From a virus, in the IMG/VR virus record IMGVR_UViG_3300034140_000002, positions 1-64,000 of that record: a stretch of DNA of 64,000 nucleotides; one strand, 5' to 3'. The position numbers and the translations under genes were made by a program. This document shows, in pieces, positions 62,513 to 64,000 of this stretch (position 1 is its first letter; each line of letters begins with the position of its first letter). Under the pieces are notes generated by a model. That model did not search any database and was not told the DNA's origin. It saw only the letters and a program-made list of their open reading frames with translations.

Positions 62513-63353
62513 TTCGTTTATCCTTCTTGTCAGCCAACCAATTGGCAAATTCAGTGTGGTCCATTACCATATTCGCTAAACCGTTTTCCAGAGCTTCATC
62601 GGAATGAAACATCTTAGCGTCCATGCCAGCAATATCTTCTAGAGAAATACCTGTATGAAGTTGTACATGAGCAGCGAAGTTGTCACCTAAGCGAGTCACA
62701 TCTGTCTGCATGTCCTCTAGAAACTTATCAGAAAATGCACCATCATTCTTGAATGGAGTTTTACCCGGAGTAGATGCAATGTAGTGAATCTTAACGCCAG
62801 CCATGTCCAAAGCTTTGCTAGTATCTGCAACAGCACATACACATCCGATTGACCCTACCTTAGCTTCTGGGTGCATGACAACAAGGTCAGCAACACAAGC
62901 AATCAGGTAGCTGGCACTGGCACTGTATGTATCTACATAAGAGATAAGCTCTACTCCAGCTTCATCGCACATGTTGCGGAGAGTTTTAGCACAACTGAAA
63001 GCATGCATAGCCTCACCACCCGGAGACGAATGTGTCATCACAATAGTGTCAACACCCATTTTGATAAGCTCACGAGCTTCACGGAGAATACTCATGTAGC
63101 TTACACCCTCCGGAGCACATTCAGCCTTGATAGGCTTTGCAGTGAGAGCGCCATCAATCAGAATCTCGCCCACACCACCAATCTTCTCTTGTTGTTTAGG
63201 CGCCCGTTTAGTGTCTGCTACAACAGCGAACACTGGTGAGACACCTTGATTACGGCTTGACAGGTATTCAAGGATAGGAGACAATGCTTCCTGTGTGATA
63301 AGATGGGGCACAGAAAATGCCGATGCAGCTAACCTACGTAATTCATGCGACAT
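62505..63353 (-). CDS. S49-family prohead protease/SppA-like
   Basis: 282 residues. S49 features: H-S-S-P-G-G-E-A (oxyanion loop, residues about 108-115), D-T-Y-S-A-S-A-S-Y-L-I-A with catalytic Ser at about 146, and G-S-I-G-C-V-C. Cleaves scaffold and capsid during head maturation. Overlaps the scaffold start by 8 bases. Firm. Confidence 0.88.
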   Translation of the reverse strand: MSHELRRLAASAFSVPHLITQEALSPILEYLSSRNQGVSPVFAVVADTKRAPKQQEKIGGVGEILIDGALTAKPIKAECAPEGVSYMSILREARELIKMGVDTIVMTHSSPGGEAMHAFSCAKTLRNMCDEAGVELISYVDTYSASASYLIACVADLVVMHPEAKVGSIGCVCAVADTSKALDMAGVKIHYIASTPGKTPFKNDGAFSDKFLEDMQTDVTRLGDNFAAHVQLHTGISLEDIAGMDAKMFHSDEALENGLANMVMDHTEFANWLADKKDKRNA

Positions 63354-63362
63354 TTTCGCTCC

Positions 63363-64000
63363 TTATTTATTATTGGCGTTAGCCGTTGATGGATCAACTC
63401 CACCGGGCTTCTTAGCCGTACCCGGCCCAGCAGTTTTCATACCCTCGCCAGCCATCGTAGCCTTGCCTGTCATAACAGGGGTGAGCTTTTCCACATCTAC
63501 AGGCTGATCATCTGGCAGCGGTGCAACACCAAAGAACTTACGAACTCGGTTATAAACAGCCCTGTCACCTTCAATAGCACCAACACTGAATGCCTGCTGG
63601 ATAAATTTGCCCATTGCTTCCATGTCGATGTCTTCGATATCTTTATAGACAAACTGAGCCATCTTTCCAGTAGACCAGCCATTCATCTGATAGATAGTTT
63701 TCATCAAATCGTTATTTAGAACTCCAGCCATCTCACGTAGACGATAGTCAATTGCTAGAGCAAGTACAGAAGTTTTAGCGCTAGCTAAACTAAAGCTACC
63801 AGCCCCTTGACTCCCGAGCTTTACTATGTCACAATTAAGTGCTGACAAAATATCGTCTTGGAGGCGAGTAATAATCTTTTCTACATCGTAACGAGCACTG
63901 CCTTTAGCTTCCATCAGTTCATACGAGAAAAGTTGGTTGTTTTGCTCATCGTACATATTTGGAACTAGCAAACCCCGCTGCGTCCCATTGTTGTAGGCGT
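63363..64000 (-). CDS. Portal protein, C-terminal part (truncated by window)
   Basis: The frame is open across the window end (…YNNGTQRGLLVPNMYDEQ), so the visible 212 codons are the C-terminal part. L-F-S-Y-E-L-M-E-A-K-G-S-A-R-Y-D-V-E-K-I-I-T-R-L-Q-D-D-I-L resembles DUF935/portal C-terminal helices; the end is a disordered Gly/Lys/Pro tail (GPGTAKKPGG). The portal forms the ring through which DNA enters the head. Confidence 0.75.
   Translation of the reverse strand, partial: AYNNGTQRGLLVPNMYDEQNNQLFSYELMEAKGSARYDVEKIITRLQDDILSALNCDIVKLGSQGAGSFSLASAKTSVLALAIDYRLREMAGVLNNDLMKTIYQMNGWSTGKMAQFVYKDIEDIDMEAMGKFIQQAFSVGAIEGDRAVYNRVRKFFGVAPLPDDQPVDVEKLTPVMTGKATMAGEGMKTAGPGTAKKPGGVDPSTANANNK

Noticed and set aside
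1-64000. CRISPR array, integrase, transposon ends
   Set aside because: No regular direct repeats with spacers, no tyrosine or serine recombinase and no IS-like terminal repeats were seen.

Overview
The window is a contiguous piece of a tailed double-stranded DNA phage genome (Caudoviricetes) with a siphovirus-type virion. Evidence is a lambda-E-type capsid gene, a 1789-codon tape measure, a frameshifted pair of tail assembly chaperones and no sheath or baseplate-wedge genes. The host is Gram-negative: the phage has an inner/outer membrane spanin pair, an M15 peptidoglycan peptidase, and host-type sigma70 promoters with exactly 17-base spacers. No integrase, repressor, phage RNA polymerase, CRISPR array or terminase is visible. 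The terminase and the start of the portal gene probably lie past position 64000. The lifestyle looks lytic.

Layout. (a) 1-7030, minus strand: a leftward early block of small, tightly overlapping unknown genes, split into units by promoters at 4119, 4851, 5252 and 7064 and a terminator at 4185. It contains one GC-rich gene that looks foreign (1024-2025). (b) 7034-7422: a divergent control region with back-to-back strong promoters. (c) 7423-36227, plus strand: early/middle genes. These comprise small proteins, a secreted SleB-like hydrolase, ThyX, a T7-gp4-like primase-helicase, HD-domain and MESH1-like hydrolases, a family A DNA polymerase, two RMF-like proteins, a phosphatase, a tRNA with a structured RNA behind it, a putative ssDNA-binding protein, two nucleotidyltransferase-like proteins, an AP2-type homing endonuclease, a FEN-like exonuclease, an HNH nuclease, a MazG-like pyrophosphohydrolase and class I ribonucleotide reductase NrdB/NrdA. 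Promoters at 15658, 24054, 30834 and 34705 re-initiate transcription inside the block. (d) 36229-64000, minus strand: late genes transcribed right to left: portal (partial), S49 protease, scaffold, decoration protein, major capsid, connectors, a six-gene accessory virion module, neck/tail terminator, tail tube, a GIY-YIG homing endonuclease, frameshifted chaperones, tape measure, tail tip/fibres, lysis genes. It ends at a terminator facing the convergent early block.

How it fits together. Replication resembles a T7-type replisome (primase-helicase, family A polymerase, SSB, exonuclease), fed by phage nucleotide synthesis (ThyX, NrdAB) and nucleotide house-cleaning (MazG-like, HD). A MESH1-like ppGpp hydrolase and two RMF-like proteins suggest interference with host starvation and ribosome-hibernation control. 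In the late region, the least expected part is 52859-59562: a putative alpha/alpha-toroid carbohydrate-active protein, an alpha/beta-hydrolase esterase, a beta-helix protein and two adjacent proteins sharing 23-residue [WY]-x-E-x-[ND]-D repeats, inserted between head-completion and neck genes and bounded by a terminator and a very strong promoter. This is the best candidate for an undescribed system: an enzymatic surface-decoration cassette of the virion. All functions are read from sequence motifs only; nothing was searched or computed.
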